Source: Ziziphus jujuba
Taxonomy: Eukaryota; Streptophyta; Magnoliopsida; Rosales; Rhamnaceae
DNA length: 64,000 nt
NCBI RefSeq assembly: GCF_031755915.1
Contig: NC_083379.1
Location: forward strand, 24,614,001 to 24,678,000
Direction: 5' to 3'
In this document: positions 12,397-23,585 of the stretch, in pieces
Layout: every line of letters starts with the position of its first letter
How positions within the stretch are numbered: position 1 is the stretch's first letter
Position numbers and translations under genes: made by a program
The notes under the pieces: generated by a model
What the model was told of the DNA's origin: nothing
Database searches by the model: none
What the model saw: the letters and a program-made list of their open reading frames with translations, nothing else

Positions 12397-13307
12397 GATG
12401 CAGATCCAGTACAGTTGAAGACAGGGCCAATCATTAGGGCTCAAGCCAAGAGATTTAAGGATAACCTGGCTGGATTTATAGAAGGAGTTATTAATTCTCA
12501 AAAGAGCTTATCAATACCTGAAGATTCAAAGCCTATTTTAAGCATCCAAGTGGTGGAGGCCGATATGGACCCGGATAGCTGTTTTAATGCATTTTTGGAC
12601 TTTAGGTAGCGAGGAATGGATCCATCACTTCATGAATTCAATGCATATCACTAATAGGTCATGGAATCAAGCCAAGTTAGAAGCTAAAGCAATTAAAATG
12701 GTGATTTACGCATGGAAGGAATTTTTGATCGGTTTTGTTGTTTTGCCGCTGGCTTTGCTATATTTTGTTGGTTTAGCATTTTCTCTTTGTTCCAATCAAG
12801 GACAATGTATGGGAGTCATAAATAATCTATTTGGAATCCTACATGGCATATGGGAGCTGATTTGGACCTTTACAAGTTGGAAATTGGTCAAAAATAGCTT
12901 ACTGGTCAAACAAGTCAACTAGTTTCCTAATTTAAATTTGACTTTTTGTTTTAGGAAACTATCTTTTATGTTGGTTTTTATTTGTTTATTGCTTGAAAAA
13001 TAAACTTAGGAAATTTAGAATTATATTATTTTAATTGTAAATTAATTAATTCCTTTTTTCAAAATAAAGGAATTAATTAATCAAAATTAGATTAGGAAAG
13101 GACTACAAAATTCTGCCACATTAGGAAAATAACAATGCTTGGCCAATTTTGTCCTAGGTCTTTAGGGTTTATTGTTTTATGACTTTAACCTATTTAAGGG
13201 TTATTTTTCAATGAGGGATTGAGGTGACCATAAGAACTTGAACTTAATTGTTCGATCCGGGCTAATATAATACGGGTTTAGGAACAAGTCGACCTAGGAT
13301 CGTATCA
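12354..13307 (+). repeat. Element B 3' LTR
   Basis: Begins TGATGAGAATCC, ends ATCGTATCA. It is 954 bp because a segment downstream of the TATA region is missing compared with the 5' LTR (junction near 13212, TTTTTCAATGAGGGATTGAGG). Confidence 0.86.
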
Positions 13308-13823
13308 AGGTCACATTGACAGTTTTCCCCTCCCCGAGTAGTCCATGACACACTAGAACACTAGTTATGGTTGTGCGACAAGTTATTGTAATGAATATGG
13401 TACACATGGATATTGTTGGAACACGATGGATACCTTATACTTATTATATATATATATAGATATATATATATATCTATAATTTTTAAGTTATGATTCGGAA
13501 AAGTATTATTCATTTATGATGGGATGGGTATTGTTTGGTTTTAATTTCCTTATTCAATGGATAACAAAATTGCTATCCTTTTGGTATAATCATGAGTTTT
13601 GTGAAAATTATTTGTCAAAACAGGGGAACTTTTAACGAGTGAAAGTGAGGTATTGAAAGAAAAGAATTTTTAAGAATATTATTTATTTTCCATTATATAT
13701 TACTTGTTCACTCACATGATCTCGTATCATAGTTTTGTATTTTAAATTGTTACCCTTAGCTTCGGCTGAAAATTGGTAAATACTACATTTGTGTAGCATA
13801 TTATCATGAGCATTATTAATGTA
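13308..13823. other. Host spacer with an AT dinucleotide palindrome
   Basis: No coding signal. It holds a TA-repeat run with internal AGATAT/ATATCT symmetry at about 13438-13482, able to form a hairpin. No family LTR sequence was recognised here. Confidence 0.6.
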
Positions 13824-14951
13824 TGATAAGAATCCATCTGTACTCGTACAACTGATAACCTTCTGGGTGCAGATCCTATACAGTTGAAGACCGGGCCAAT
13901 CACTAGAGCTCAAGCCAAGAGAATTAAGGACAACCTAGCTTACTTTATACAAGGAGTTATCAATTCTCAAAAGGGTCTGTCAATGCTCGAAGATTCAAAG
14001 CCTGTTTTAAGCATCCAAGTAGTGGAGGCCGATATGGAACAGGGTAGCTATATAAGTGCATTTGTGGACTTCAGACAGCAAGGAATGGGTTAAACACTTT
14101 TTGAACTCAATTGATATCACTAAAAGGTCATGGAATCAAGACAAGGTAGAAGCAAAAGCAATCAAAGAAGCCATTTGTGCATGGAAGGGATTTTTGGCCG
14201 AATTTGCTGTATTTGCCCCTGCTTTGCTATATTTTGGTGATTAGACATTTTCTCATTGTTCCAATCAAGGGCAACATATAGAAATCATTATTAATCCTAT
14301 TTGGCATCCTACATGGCACATGGGAGCTGATTTGGAGCCTTTACAAGCTGGAAATTGGCCAAAGATAGCTTAGTGGTCAAACTAGTCAAATGGTTTCCTA
14401 ATTTGAATTTGACTTTTTTGTTTTGGAAAACTATCTTTTATTTTGGTTTTTATTTGTTTACTTGCTGGACAAATCAACTTAGTAAATTTAGGATTTTATT
14501 ATTTTAATTGTAAATTAATTAATTTCTAATTCAAAATAAAGGAATTAATCAATATAAATTAGTTTAGGAAAGGAAGGTGACAATCGGTCAAGTTTGGTTT
14601 CCTAATCTCTATGGCCAGTTTTGACTATTCAATTAGGGTTTTATTGTTCTTTCAAAGCTATTTAAAAGAATATTTTCAATGAGAAATCAGCTTACATATT
14701 ATACAGAAAATTATTTGTGAGAAATAATTCTCTTTATTCTCTTTGAACATCTACAACACCATTGGAAAGTGAGTAAATTAGTTTGACTTATCAATAGGAC
14801 ATCCATTACCTATTATAACGTCTTCATCATATACCAAGGTTTCTAATTAGAAGTTGATTAGAGATTAAGGTGAGCATTAAAATTTGAACTTAATTTAGAT
14901 CCGGGCCAATATAATACAGGTTTAGGAGCAAGTCGACCTAGGTTCGTATCA
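13824..14951 (+). repeat. Solo LTR C of the gypsy family
   Basis: One 1128-bp LTR from TGATAAGAATCC to TTCGTATCA with no internal region on either side. Flanks ATGTA (13819-13823) and TTGTA (14952-14956) match at 4 of 5, which fits recombination between the two LTRs of a former full element. It still shows the encoded pol tail (ITRAQAKRIKDN, 13884-14093), the U3 hairpins and the TATTTAAA box. Confidence 0.88.
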
Positions 14952-15921
14952 TTGTATTATCTCATTTCTTCTTTTTTACGAGACTTCTATTTATTTTGTT
15001 TTATTTATTTTTGGACTCCTTTACTCCGTTTAGTATGCTTTGGTGGATTAACTCGATATGGTGCTTCTATCTATTTGCATTTTCTCTTGAGTTAAAACTC
15101 TAGATTAGTATGATTGTGATTTCAGAATTTTTATTCAAAGCATTCATTTTTCTCCATTACGTTGTTGGGTTATATCCAATTTACATGGAGGTTCTACTAC
15201 ACTCTTGATACCAATTCAGTGGGGTTTTCCTAGGCGGTACCATCCTTAATGCCCGAAAAAGACTTTGGGAACGGTTTGATCATTATTACATTTGCATAAC
15301 AAACTCACTGATCTCCAAATTCATAAACTCCTTTCTATGATCACTTCTAAAACAACTAATCTTGTCAATATCTTTCCTTTTTATTCTGGAGGGCATTAAA
15401 TAAAGAATTGAAAACTTTGAAAGTACCAAATTTCTACCTAATGAATCTAACCCAAGCATTCTAGAGAAGTCATTGATTAATGAGCATTTTACTCATTAAT
15501 ATAGCCTATTTAAGCTTAATTATTTTTTTGAATTCTTAAGTTTTGGTTTTTTTTTTTATATATTTTGCTATCTTTTTGTAAGTGAAGCTTTAATTGTGGA
15601 TTTTGAAGAATATTTGCTAATTATTATAGTGTTGAAGCATATTTGAAGATTTTTCTTGAAGTGTTAAGCTTGAGATATGAAGATTGGACCTTTAGAATGA
15701 GCTCAAGTGTGCATTTGTTCATAGAACATGTGCATGCCACTTTTGTTAGTAAGAAACAATGCTTCGGCGTCACTTTGCAAAATTAGTCAATAAATGACAC
15801 CCAATAGAAAATTTAGCATCTACATTTATTCCAATATATTATGATGCTTTCCTTATGAAAGAGTCATGCAATGGCGTATTTAACAATGCCATTTTTCAGC
15901 ATCGTTTATTTTTAGGCATCC
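14952..15921. other. Host DNA with a copia scrap
   Basis: AT-rich non-coding sequence. It contains the Ty1/copia integrase scrap at 15290-15480 (minus strand). From about 15760 to 15921 the motifs CGTCACTTT, GCATCG and TTTAGGCATC recur; they are also found right of element D (40091-40250), as expected if D split one unit of repeat-like DNA. Confidence 0.55.
15290..15480 (-). pseudogene. Ty1/copia integrase core fragment
   Basis: Read on the minus strand, a short frame resembles the copia integrase core: INDFSRM (compare the usual V-DDYSR) at about 15462-15480, then KRKDIDKISCFRSDH with the conserved R-S-D-H block around a catalytic Asp, then EFMNLEISEF. The catalytic Glu region and the rest of the element are absent, so this is a small relic. 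It differs from copia relic K, which lost this region. Confidence 0.6.
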
Positions 15922-16887
15922 TGATATGAACCTAGGATGACCTACAACTAAACCCGTATTATATTAGCCCAGATCTAATTATGTTTAAGTTCTAATGATC
16001 GCCTTAACCCCTAACCAACCTATGATTAGAAACCTTGGTATATGATGAAGACGTCACAATAGGTGATGAATATCCTATTGATAAGTCAAAACTAAAACAC
16101 TCATTCACTAATGGTGTTTTAGGTGTTCAAAGAAAACAAAAAGAATTCAATCTCACAAATAATTTTCTGTATGAATAATGTACTGAATATTATTGATAAT
16201 ACAAGCCCTTAAATAGGCTAAAAGATACAAAATAAAACTCTAATTATCTATGTAAAACCGGCTACCAAAGAATAGGAAACCTAGCTTGGCGGAAATTCAC
16301 CTCCTTTCCTAATCTAATATAGATTAATTAATTCCTTTATTTTGAATTAGGAATTAATTAATTTACAATGAAAATAATAAAATAATAACTTTCCTAAGTT
16401 AATTTTTCCAGCAAATAAATAAATAGAAACCAAATAAAAGACTAATTTCCTAAAACAAAAAGTCAAAATCAAATTAGAAAACTAGTTGACTAGTTTGACT
16501 ACTAAGATATCTTTGATCAATCTCCAACTTATTTGGGCTCCAAATCAGCTTCCATATACCATGTAGGATGCCAAATATGATTAATAATGATTCCCACGCA
16601 TTGCCTCTTGATTGGAATAAGTCAAATAAGAAGAAAAGTCAAAGCGAGTAGCCAAACAGCACATTTTCTGCCAAATTGAGATGTTGTCTGTAAAAGTCCT
16701 TTTTAGATGCTTTTAATTCTGGCTTGGCTGGATTCCATGTCCTCTTAATGATATTCATTGATTTTAGGAAGTTTTGGAACCATTCCTTGCTGTCCGGAGT
16801 CCAAATTTGCACGAAAATAGCTATTCGGATGCTTAGAACATGCTTTGTATCTTTAGGTATAGACAAGCTCTTTTGAGAATTAACTAC
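15922..16887 (-). repeat. Element D 3' LTR, larger part
   Basis: Reverse LTR starting TGATATGAACCTAGG and cut at 16887 by element E. The sequence resumes after E at 23241 and ends at 23373 (GATTCTCATCA). Joined length after removing one ACTAC copy is about 1.1 kb. Confidence 0.88.
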
Positions 16888-18012
16888 TGATGTGATTCTG
16901 CCCGAGCCCGCTCAACCGATAACCCGCTGTGGTGCTGACTCGACAAGGATGAAGTCTAAGCCAATCACAAGAGCTCAAATTAAAAGATTTAAGGACAACC
17001 TGGGAGTATTTATACAGGGGGTAATCAATCTCAATAGAGCTTGTCCATACTTGAAGATACAAAGCCTATTCCAAGCATCCAAGTGGTGAAAGCCGATACG
17101 GACCCGGGTGACGGTTTTGGCACATTTTTGGAGTCCGAGAAGCATGAAATGGTTCCAATGCTTTATGGGTTCAATACATATGCCTAAGAGGTCATGGAAT
17201 CAAGTTAAATCAGCCTCAAATGTAATCAAAAAGGGCTTGTATGGACAGCTTCAACAATTTGGCCGAATTTGCTGTATTGCTTGCTGGCTTTACTGTATTT
17301 TACTGTATTAGCCTTTTCTTATTTTTCCAAGCATGGGCAACGTGTGGGCCTTCATATTCAGTTTATTTGGCATCCTACAAAGCATCTAGAAGCTGATTTG
17401 GAGCTCAATTTGGTCAAAGAATTGGTCAAAAAGCTAGTATTTTAGTTTCCTAATTTTATTCTACTTTTTGTTTTAGGAAACTACCATTATTTTTAGTTTC
17501 TATTTATTTATTTTCTGGACAAATAAGATTAGGAAAGTTATTATTTTATTATTTTCTTTGTAAATTAATTAATTCCTAATTCAAAATAAAGGAATTAATT
17601 AATCCAAATTAGATTAGGAAAAGGAAAGTTTCGGCCAAGGTAGAATTCTTCATTGAGTGGCCGGTTTTTCCTAGGGTTTTTAGGGTTTATGTTGTTTCTT
17701 TCAAAGCCTATTTAAAGGCTTATTTTTCATTAATAATATAACTTTAAACTTTGATTTGATTAAGAAAATACTTGTGAGATTAATTATCTCTTTGTTCTTT
17801 GAGAACACCTAAAACACCATTAGAGAATTGGTTGTTTTAGCTTGACTTATCAATAGGTTTTCCATCCCCTATTGTGGCGTCTTCATTATACCAAGGTTTC
17901 TAACCACAGGTTGGTTAGGGGTTGAGGTCCATTCCATTAGAACTTGAACTTAATTAAAGATCCGGGCTAATATAATACGGGTTTAGGAGCAGGTCGTCCT
18001 AGGTTCGTCTCA
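16888..18012 (+). repeat. Element E 5' LTR
   Basis: TGATGTGATTCTGCCC to TTCGTCTCA (1125 bp; the last bases differ from the 3' copy, TTCGTATCA). Compared with the 3' LTR it lacks 15 bp near 17430, between short GTCAAA repeats; element G has the longer form, so this is a deletion. Confidence 0.9.
17709..17717 (+). promoter_or_regulatory. Candidate core promoter box in the element E 5' LTR
   Basis: TATTTAAAG within CCTATTTAAAGGCTTATTTTTC, conserved in nearly every LTR of the family and placed between the U3 hairpins and the proposed R region. Inferred TATA box; no transcript start is known. Confidence 0.5.
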
Positions 18013-18014
18013 TT

Positions 18015-18026
18015 TGGTATCAGAGC
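18015..18026 (+). other. Primer-binding site of element E
   Basis: TGGTATCAGAGC, a perfect match to the plant initiator tRNA-Met primer site, 2 bases after the LTR. Confidence 0.9.
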
Positions 18027-19204
18027 TAAATTTTGTTCAGGTTTGATCTATCTTTATTTGCTTTATTTGTTTTTGTGTTATTCTGCAATTTTAGCATTAG
18101 GTTAAGGTTGCATCCATCCCATACACGTTCTGCATCTTCAGAAAAAAAAAAAAAAAAAATTCATTCCTAGTTGAATTAGGTTTCCTAGTTTTATCGTATT
18201 TTTGTTTCCTAATTTGTTGGTTGTCTTTTATCATTGTTCTTGTTAATTTTTGTTTTTGTTGATTTTCCTTTGCTGTTTTAGTCTTAGATATTTTCATTCA
18301 TATATTCAAAAAAAAAAAAAAAAAAAAAGGGAAGTTTGCGGCAACATTTAAAAAAAAAAAAAAAAAAACTGCACATTTTCTTTAATTGGAGGTCACGGGT
18401 TTGGTGTTTGTTTTGGAGTTGGAATTGCAATTTTGGTAGTTATTCTTGCTACTGCAGTTGTTTGTGTTCTGTGAGTGAAAAGAAAAAAAGAAAAAAAAAA
18501 AAAAAGAAGAAGAGACAAAGCCGAATATAAAAAAAAAAAAAAAAGAAGAAGAAAAAAAAAATATATTTCGGTTTGTTGGAGTTTGATTTGTTTGCTGGAA
18601 ATTTGTTGGAGCTGCTGGTTTTTTATTATTTATTCAATATTTGAGTTGCTGGAGAATTATTTTTGCTGCTGGATATTTGGATTTTGGGTGCTTAAATTAT
18701 TTGGATTAAAATTAGATAAAGGAATTGATACAAAACTTGAATTACAAGAACAACAACCAACACTTTTCTATATTTTTGTTCTCTTTGATTCTTGTTCGTA
18801 TTTGACTTTCTTTTTCTGGAATTTTATTCTTGAACTCATAATCTACTACCATCTGGTGCAGTTTTCAAAAATTCCAACGTTTTCCCATTATTTTGCGTTT
18901 TCTTGTCTAGAAAGCCGAAAAATTAGGATTTGTTGGATTCTTTCGGTATTGCCTACTTTTTGCTTCTGTTTTGTTGATAAGTTTAATTAAAACATACTAG
19001 TGATCTAATTGCTGTTTTGTGGGTGTTTTAATTAGAACTTTGAGATAATTCATTGAGTGGAAAAAGGCAAGAGTGTGTGAGCTTAAAAGAGGGTAAAAGC
19101 CGAAACTAGTGTGCAAACACGAGTGTCGAGACCTTGTTTGAGTGAAACACGTGAGGGAGTGAATATTGTGAGGATTTATTTTATTTTTGTAGTATTTTAC
19201 TAAC
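18027..19204 (+). other. Element E leader with paired long A-tracts
   Basis: Untranslated leader of about 1.2 kb. It carries homopolymer A runs near 18141, 18308-18328 and 18350-18368, and purine-rich runs near 18479-18560. Leaders of A, F and G have the same layout, the last pair separated by a short GTTTGCGGCAACAT block (reverse complement in F). Open frames crossing it are low-complexity and I do not regard them as genes. Confidence 0.65.
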
Positions 19205-22200
19205 ATGGCAGATTCTAGAATAAGAAGAGGGGATCCACCCTTGAGGATCAATGAGGAAGAGTCCGTAGCATTTCATGGCGATGACCGAGCTACCGGAAGT
19301 GGAGATCAAGTGGACTTGAGAACTATTTTGGAATCAATACAGCGGATGAGTGCTCAATTTGAGCATGTAAACCAAAGAGTGGGAAGATTAGAAGCCTCAC
19401 AAGGAAGGGCGAATACAAGAAATAGGCAAGAATTCCATGGAGGACGAGGCCGAGGACGAGGAGGTCGCGAGAGGCCGAGAGAGGAATTTGATGAGGAGCC
19501 ATTGGACGGTGACTTTGAGGAAGGTATGGACGAAACCTTTGCTGTCCAAGATAGAGCTGGCCGTGGGAGATATAGGAGGGAGGATACAGATGAAGATTTG
19601 GGAAATATCAAGGTTAATATCCCACCTTTTATGGGTAAAAGTGATCCTGAAGCTTATTTGGAGTGGGAAGAGAAAATGGAGATGATTTTTTACTGCCACA
19701 ACTATGCGGAAGGTAAGAAGGTGAAGATGGCAGCAATGGAGTTTGGCCATTATGCACTCCAATGGTGGATAAATGAGCAAAGCACCCGAAGGAGGGTTGG
19801 TGAAGACTTAATTACAACATGGCGACAAATGAAAGGAGTCATGAGGAAGCGGTTTGTGCCATCCCATTACCAAAGGTTGCTGCATCAAAGGCTTCAATCT
19901 TTGTCTCAAGGAAGTAGGTCCGTGGAGGATTATTACAAAGAGATGGAGATGTTAATGATGAGGTTAAACATGAGGGAGGATAGAGAGGCAACAATGGCAA
20001 GATTTCTTGGAGGGTTAAACCGTGACATTGCCAACCAACTTGAATTACAACAATACTTGGAATTGGAGGAGATGTTGCATGTAGCCATCAAACTTGAGAA
20101 CCAATTCAAGAGGAGGGGTGTTAGTACACGGTTTGGAGGAGTTTCTAGCAGTGGAAGTACAAGTTCAAGTGGCTGGAAAAACAATTCCACTTATGAAAAC
20201 AAGTTGAGGCCGAAATTAGGAGAAGAATCTACCAACCGGCCAAGAAGGGAGGTCAAGACCGAATCTGTCCAAGCACTTAGAGGTGAGATAAAATCTGATC
20301 CTAAACCTCAAAAATCTAGAGAAATAATTTGTTTTAAGTGCCAAGGAAGAGGACACATATCCAGCCAATGCCCAAATAGAAGAATCATGGTATTAAAGGG
20401 TGATGGTGAGCTGGAATCCGCAAGTGAAGAAAGTGGCGCTGAAACCGAGCAAGAGGAGGAATGTAATGAAGATGAAACCGAACCTGTAGATACATCTAAA
20501 GCCGAGTTGAGCTTGGTTTCAAGGAGAGTACTTGCTGTCTACAAAGATGAAGAGCAGATACAAAGAGAAAATATCTTCCACACTCGCTGCGAAATACAAG
20601 GTAAAATTTGTAGCATGATTATAGATAGTGGGAGTTGTACTAATGTGATAAGTAATCTTGTAGTTGATAAATTAGGCTTGAAAACAATTAAACATCCAGA
20701 ACCTTATAGATTACAATGGCTTAATGATAGTGGTGAGATGAAAGTAAACAAACAAGCCAAAGTAAAATTTAATATAGGTAGATATGAGGATGTAGTTTTA
20801 TGTGATATTGTGCCTATGATTGCCGGACATATACTATTAGGTAGACCATGGCAATTTGATAAAGATGCTACTCATTTTGGTCGAGAAAATAGTATTGTTT
20901 TCAGGTTTAAATGGAAGAAGATCAAGCTGGAACCATTATCTCCTAAAGAGGTTTACAAAGATCAATTACAAATGCAACAAAGGAGAGAAGCCGAGAAGCT
21001 CAAAGAAAAAGCAAGTATGGCACCAATGGCCTCACCATCCTTTCAAGAAGGTAAGATTGAGGTTGCTGACCAAGGTAAGGTTTCTAAGGTTCATATTGAG
21101 TGGAAAGACCAAGAAAAAGCCGAGAGAGAGGTGAGAAAAGAGAACAAACCCGAGAGCATACAAAATCCGGAAATTTCCGCCAATGAGAGCCAAACCGAGG
21201 GAAGAAAAAGAAAAGAAAGAAAAGAGAGGAAAAACCAGAATTTTTATTTGAGTTTAGGGGATATTAATAAGGTTATTGAGTGTAAGAAACCTTTGCTGGT
21301 CATGCTTTACAAAGAAAATTATTTTAATGATCAAACTAACTTTGAAGAACTTGAATTGCCAAGTTCAATGATTTCTCTTTTGAAGGAATTTGGAGATGTC
21401 TTCCCAAATGAAATTCCAAGTGGACTACCATCCAATCAAGAGGGACAAGGTGAGCTTGCTGTCCAAGGTAAGTCTTCTAATACTCAAGTTGTGTGGAAAA
21501 ATTTTAATAAAACCAAGAGTGAGAATTTTGGTGTAAAAGCCGAGGGTAAGGAAGGTGAGATGGCCGTGAGTGAGAAAGGAAAAGGAAGACAAGAAAGGAA
21601 AAATACAAATTTTTATCTTAGCTTTGGTGATGTTAATAAAGTAATTATGAATAAGAAATCATTGCTGACCATGAATTTTAAAGATACTTATTTAAAGATG
21701 TCTTTATTGCATAGAACTTTATCTGCATTGTTGAGAGCTTTACTTAGTGGCAATTTGAAAATTTGGAAAATATTGTTTGCTAACTTTAAAAAGTGTAATT
21801 TTTACCATAATGAGCATGTATTTCTAGATTTTGTTGTAATAGTATTTGACCCAGGAGAATTGGTTTGGTTGCACTCACAAAAGGAAAGGTTTCCTAATCA
21901 AAGAAAGTCAAAGCTCATGCCGCCTATGGATAGACCTTTTCAAGTTTTGGAGCCCAATAACAAGAATGCCTACAAGCTTGATTTACTAGGTGAGTATAAC
22001 ATGAGTGCTGCATTTAATGTTGCTGATTTAACTCCTTTTGCTGCAGGTGATGATCTTGATTTGAGGACAAATCCTTTTGAAGAGGAATTAACTACTGATG
22101 TGATTCTGCCCGAGCCCGCTCAACCGATAACCCGCTGTGGTGCTGACTCGACAAGGATGAAGTCTAAGCCAATCACAAGAGCTCAAATTAAAAGATTTAA

Positions 22201-22297
22201 GGACAACCTGGGAGTATTTATACAGGGGGTAATCAATCTCAATAGAGCTTGTCCATACTTGAAGATACAAAGCCTATTCCAAGCATCCAAGTGGTGA
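19205..22297 (+). CDS. gag: Gag-protease polyprotein with scrambled pol tail (element E, intact)
   Basis: 1030 codons without interruption, starting [16 protein letters not shown] at the ATG conserved in sister copies. Order: a predicted coiled coil near residues 36-64; an Arg/Gly-rich patch near 79-92; a capsid-like region about 131-325 ([19 protein letters not shown]); a CCHC zinc knuckle at C376, C379, H384, C389; an acidic stretch about 400-435; an aspartic protease with D474-S-G. A charged linker and RT N-terminus (to about residue 745) are followed by a second copy of the linker, an integrase scrap ([18 protein letters not shown]), an RT scrap, the integrase C-terminus (GELVWLH), and about 66 residues encoded by the 3' LTR. 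It probably makes virus-like particles and matures them; it lacks polymerase and integrase activity. Confidence 0.9.
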   Translation: MADSRIRRGDPPLRINEEESVAFHGDDRATGSGDQVDLRTILESIQRMSAQFEHVNQRVGRLEASQGRANTRNRQEFHGGRGRGRGGRERPREEFDEEPLDGDFEEGMDETFAVQDRAGRGRYRREDTDEDLGNIKVNIPPFMGKSDPEAYLEWEEKMEMIFYCHNYAEGKKVKMAAMEFGHYALQWWINEQSTRRRVGEDLITTWRQMKGVMRKRFVPSHYQRLLHQRLQSLSQGSRSVEDYYKEMEMLMMRLNMREDREATMARFLGGLNRDIANQLELQQYLELEEMLHVAIKLENQFKRRGVSTRFGGVSSSGSTSSSGWKNNSTYENKLRPKLGEESTNRPRREVKTESVQALRGEIKSDPKPQKSREIICFKCQGRGHISSQCPNRRIMVLKGDGELESASEESGAETEQEEECNEDETEPVDTSKAELSLVSRRVLAVYKDEEQIQRENIFHTRCEIQGKICSMIIDSGSCTNVISNLVVDKLGLKTIKHPEPYRLQWLNDSGEMKVNKQAKVKFNIGRYEDVVLCDIVPMIAGHILLGRPWQFDKDATHFGRENSIVFRFKWKKIKLEPLSPKEVYKDQLQMQQRREAEKLKEKASMAPMASPSFQEGKIEVADQGKVSKVHIEWKDQEKAEREVRKENKPESIQNPEISANESQTEGRKRKERKERKNQNFYLSLGDINKVIECKKPLLVMLYKENYFNDQTNFEELELPSSMISLLKEFGDVFPNEIPSGLPSNQEGQGELAVQGKSSNTQVVWKNFNKTKSENFGVKAEGKEGEMAVSEKGKGRQERKNTNFYLSFGDVNKVIMNKKSLLTMNFKDTYLKMSLLHRTLSALLRALLSGNLKIWKILFANFKKCNFYHNEHVFLDFVVIVFDPGELVWLHSQKERFPNQRKSKLMPPMDRPFQVLEPNNKNAYKLDLLGEYNMSAAFNVADLTPFAAGDDLDLRTNPFEEELTTDVILPEPAQPITRCGADSTRMKSKPITRAQIKRFKDNLGVFIQGVINLNRACPYLKIQSLFQASKW

Positions 22298-23235
22298 AAG
22301 CCGATACGGACCCGGGTGACGGTTTTGGCACATTTTTGGAGTCCGAGAAGCATGAAATGGTTCCAATGCTTTATGGGTTCAATACATATGCCTAAGAGGT
22401 CATGGAATCAAGTTAAATCAGCCTCAAATGTAATCAAAAAGGGCTTGTACGGACAGCTTCAACAATTTGGCCGAATTTGCTGTATTGCTTGCTGGCTTTA
22501 CTGTATTTTACTGTATTAGCCTTTTCTTATTTTTCCAAGCATGGGCAACGTGTGGGCCTTCATATTCAGTTTATTTGGCATCCTACAAAGCATCTAGAAG
22601 CTGATTTGGAGCTCAATTTGGTCAAAGAATTGGTCAAAGTCAATGTAGTCAAAAAGCTAGTATTTTAGTTTCCTAATTTTATTCTACTTTTTGTTTTAGG
22701 AAACTACCATTATTTTTAGTTTCTATTTATTTATTTTCTGGACAAATAAGATTAGGAAAGTTATTATTTTATTATTTTCTTTGTAAATTAATTAATTCCT
22801 AATTCAAAATAAAGGAATTAATTAATCCAAATTAGATTAGGAAAAGGAAAGTTTCGGCCAAGGTAGAATTCTTCATTGAGTGGCCGGTTTTTCCTAGGGT
22901 TTTTAGGGTTTATGTTGTTTCTTTCAAAGCCTATTTAAAGGCTTATTTTTCATTAATAATATAACTTTAAACTTTGATTTGATTAAGAAAATACTTGTGA
23001 GATTAATTATCTCTTTGTTCTTTGAGAACACCTAAAACACCATTAGAGAATTGGTTGTTTTAGCTTGACTTATCAATAGGTTTTCCATCCCCTATTGTGG
23101 CGTCTTCATTATACCAAGGTTTCTAACCACAGGTTGGTTAGGGGTTGAGGTCCATTCCATTAGAACTTGAACTTAATTAAAGATCCGGGCTAATATAATA
23201 CGGGTTTAGGAGCAGGTCGTCCTAGGTTCGTATCA
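22096..23235 (+). repeat. Element E 3' LTR
   Basis: 1140-bp partner of 16888-18012. It is preceded by GAATTAACTAC (22085-22095) where sister elements have the polypurine tract AGGAGGGGAA. Confidence 0.9.
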
Positions 23236-23240
23236 ACTAC

Positions 23241-23373
23241 TCCCTGTATAAATTCTTCTAGGTTTTCCTTAAACCTCTTATCTTGAGCTCTAGTGATCAG
23301 CCCAGTCTTCATCCATATCGAGTCAACACCTTAGCGGGTTATCGGTTGTGCGGGCTCGGGTGGATTCTCATCA
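23241..23373 (-). repeat. Element D 3' LTR, remainder after element E
   Basis: Continues the reverse LTR interrupted at 16887, ending GATTCTCATCA; the reverse-strand polypurine tract follows at once. The preceding 23236-23240 is the second ACTAC copy. Confidence 0.88.
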
Positions 23374-23386
23374 TTCTTCTCCTCTT
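23374..23386 (-). other. Polypurine tract of element D
   Basis: On the minus strand AAGAGGAGAAGAA, directly before the 3' LTR; two bases differ from the family form AAGAGGAGGGGAA. Confidence 0.78.
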
Positions 23387-23585
23387 GAAAAGGATTTGTC
23401 CTCGAATCAAGATCATCACCTGCAGAAAAAGGAGATAAATCAACAACACTAAATGTGGCACTAACATTTTATTCACTTGTTAAATCAAGTTTGTAGGCAT
23501 TCTTGTTAATCCGCTTCAAAACTTGAAAAGGTCCATCCACACGCAGCATAAGCTTTGAATTTCTTTGTTTTGGAAACCTCTCCTT

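Larger units (their letters stand above)
7904..13307 (+). mobile_element. Gypsy element B, non-autonomous gag-protease type with scrambled pol remnant
   Basis: Two LTRs (7904-9039 and 12354-13307) enclose a 3.3-kb internal region, much shorter than in A. Flanking 5-mers GGGTC (7899-7903) and AGGTC (13308-13312) match at 4 of 5. PBS and PPT are in place. The internal region encodes decayed gag and protease, then a short pol remnant with integrase and RT pieces in reversed order. The same remnant occurs in D, E, F and G, so the deletion happened in an ancestor and B was itself mobilised in this form, presumably by enzymes of a full-length relative. Confidence 0.88.
16888..23235 (+). mobile_element. 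Gypsy element E, young gag-protease element with an intact long ORF
   Basis: 6348-bp element inserted in the 3' LTR of D with a perfect ACTAC duplication (16883-16887 and 23236-23240). By eye the LTRs differ at only about two positions plus one 15-bp indel, so insertion or homogenisation is recent. The PBS is perfect. The single ORF (19205-22297) holds gag, protease and the scrambled pol remnant without any stop. RT, RNase H and functional integrase are absent, so movement would need enzymes supplied in trans. The polypurine tract before the 3' LTR is missing and replaced by 11 bases identical to the left flank. Confidence 0.92.

Noticed and set aside
18475..18990. 171-codon plus-strand frame in the leader of element E (and similar frames in the other leaders)
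   Set aside because: Lys-rich start from A-tracts and low-complexity Phe/Leu-rich remainder; it lies in the retrotransposon leader and is not conserved as protein among copies.
22088..22270. Minus-strand frame repeated identically at 16880-17062 and similarly in other LTRs
   Set aside because: It is the antisense shadow of the pol tail encoded on the plus strand of the LTR; its conservation is explained by the sense frame and young LTR identity.
16888..23235. E regarded as a tandem duplication of D sequence
   Set aside because: Perfect ACTAC flanks and continuation of the D LTR on both sides show a normal insertion.
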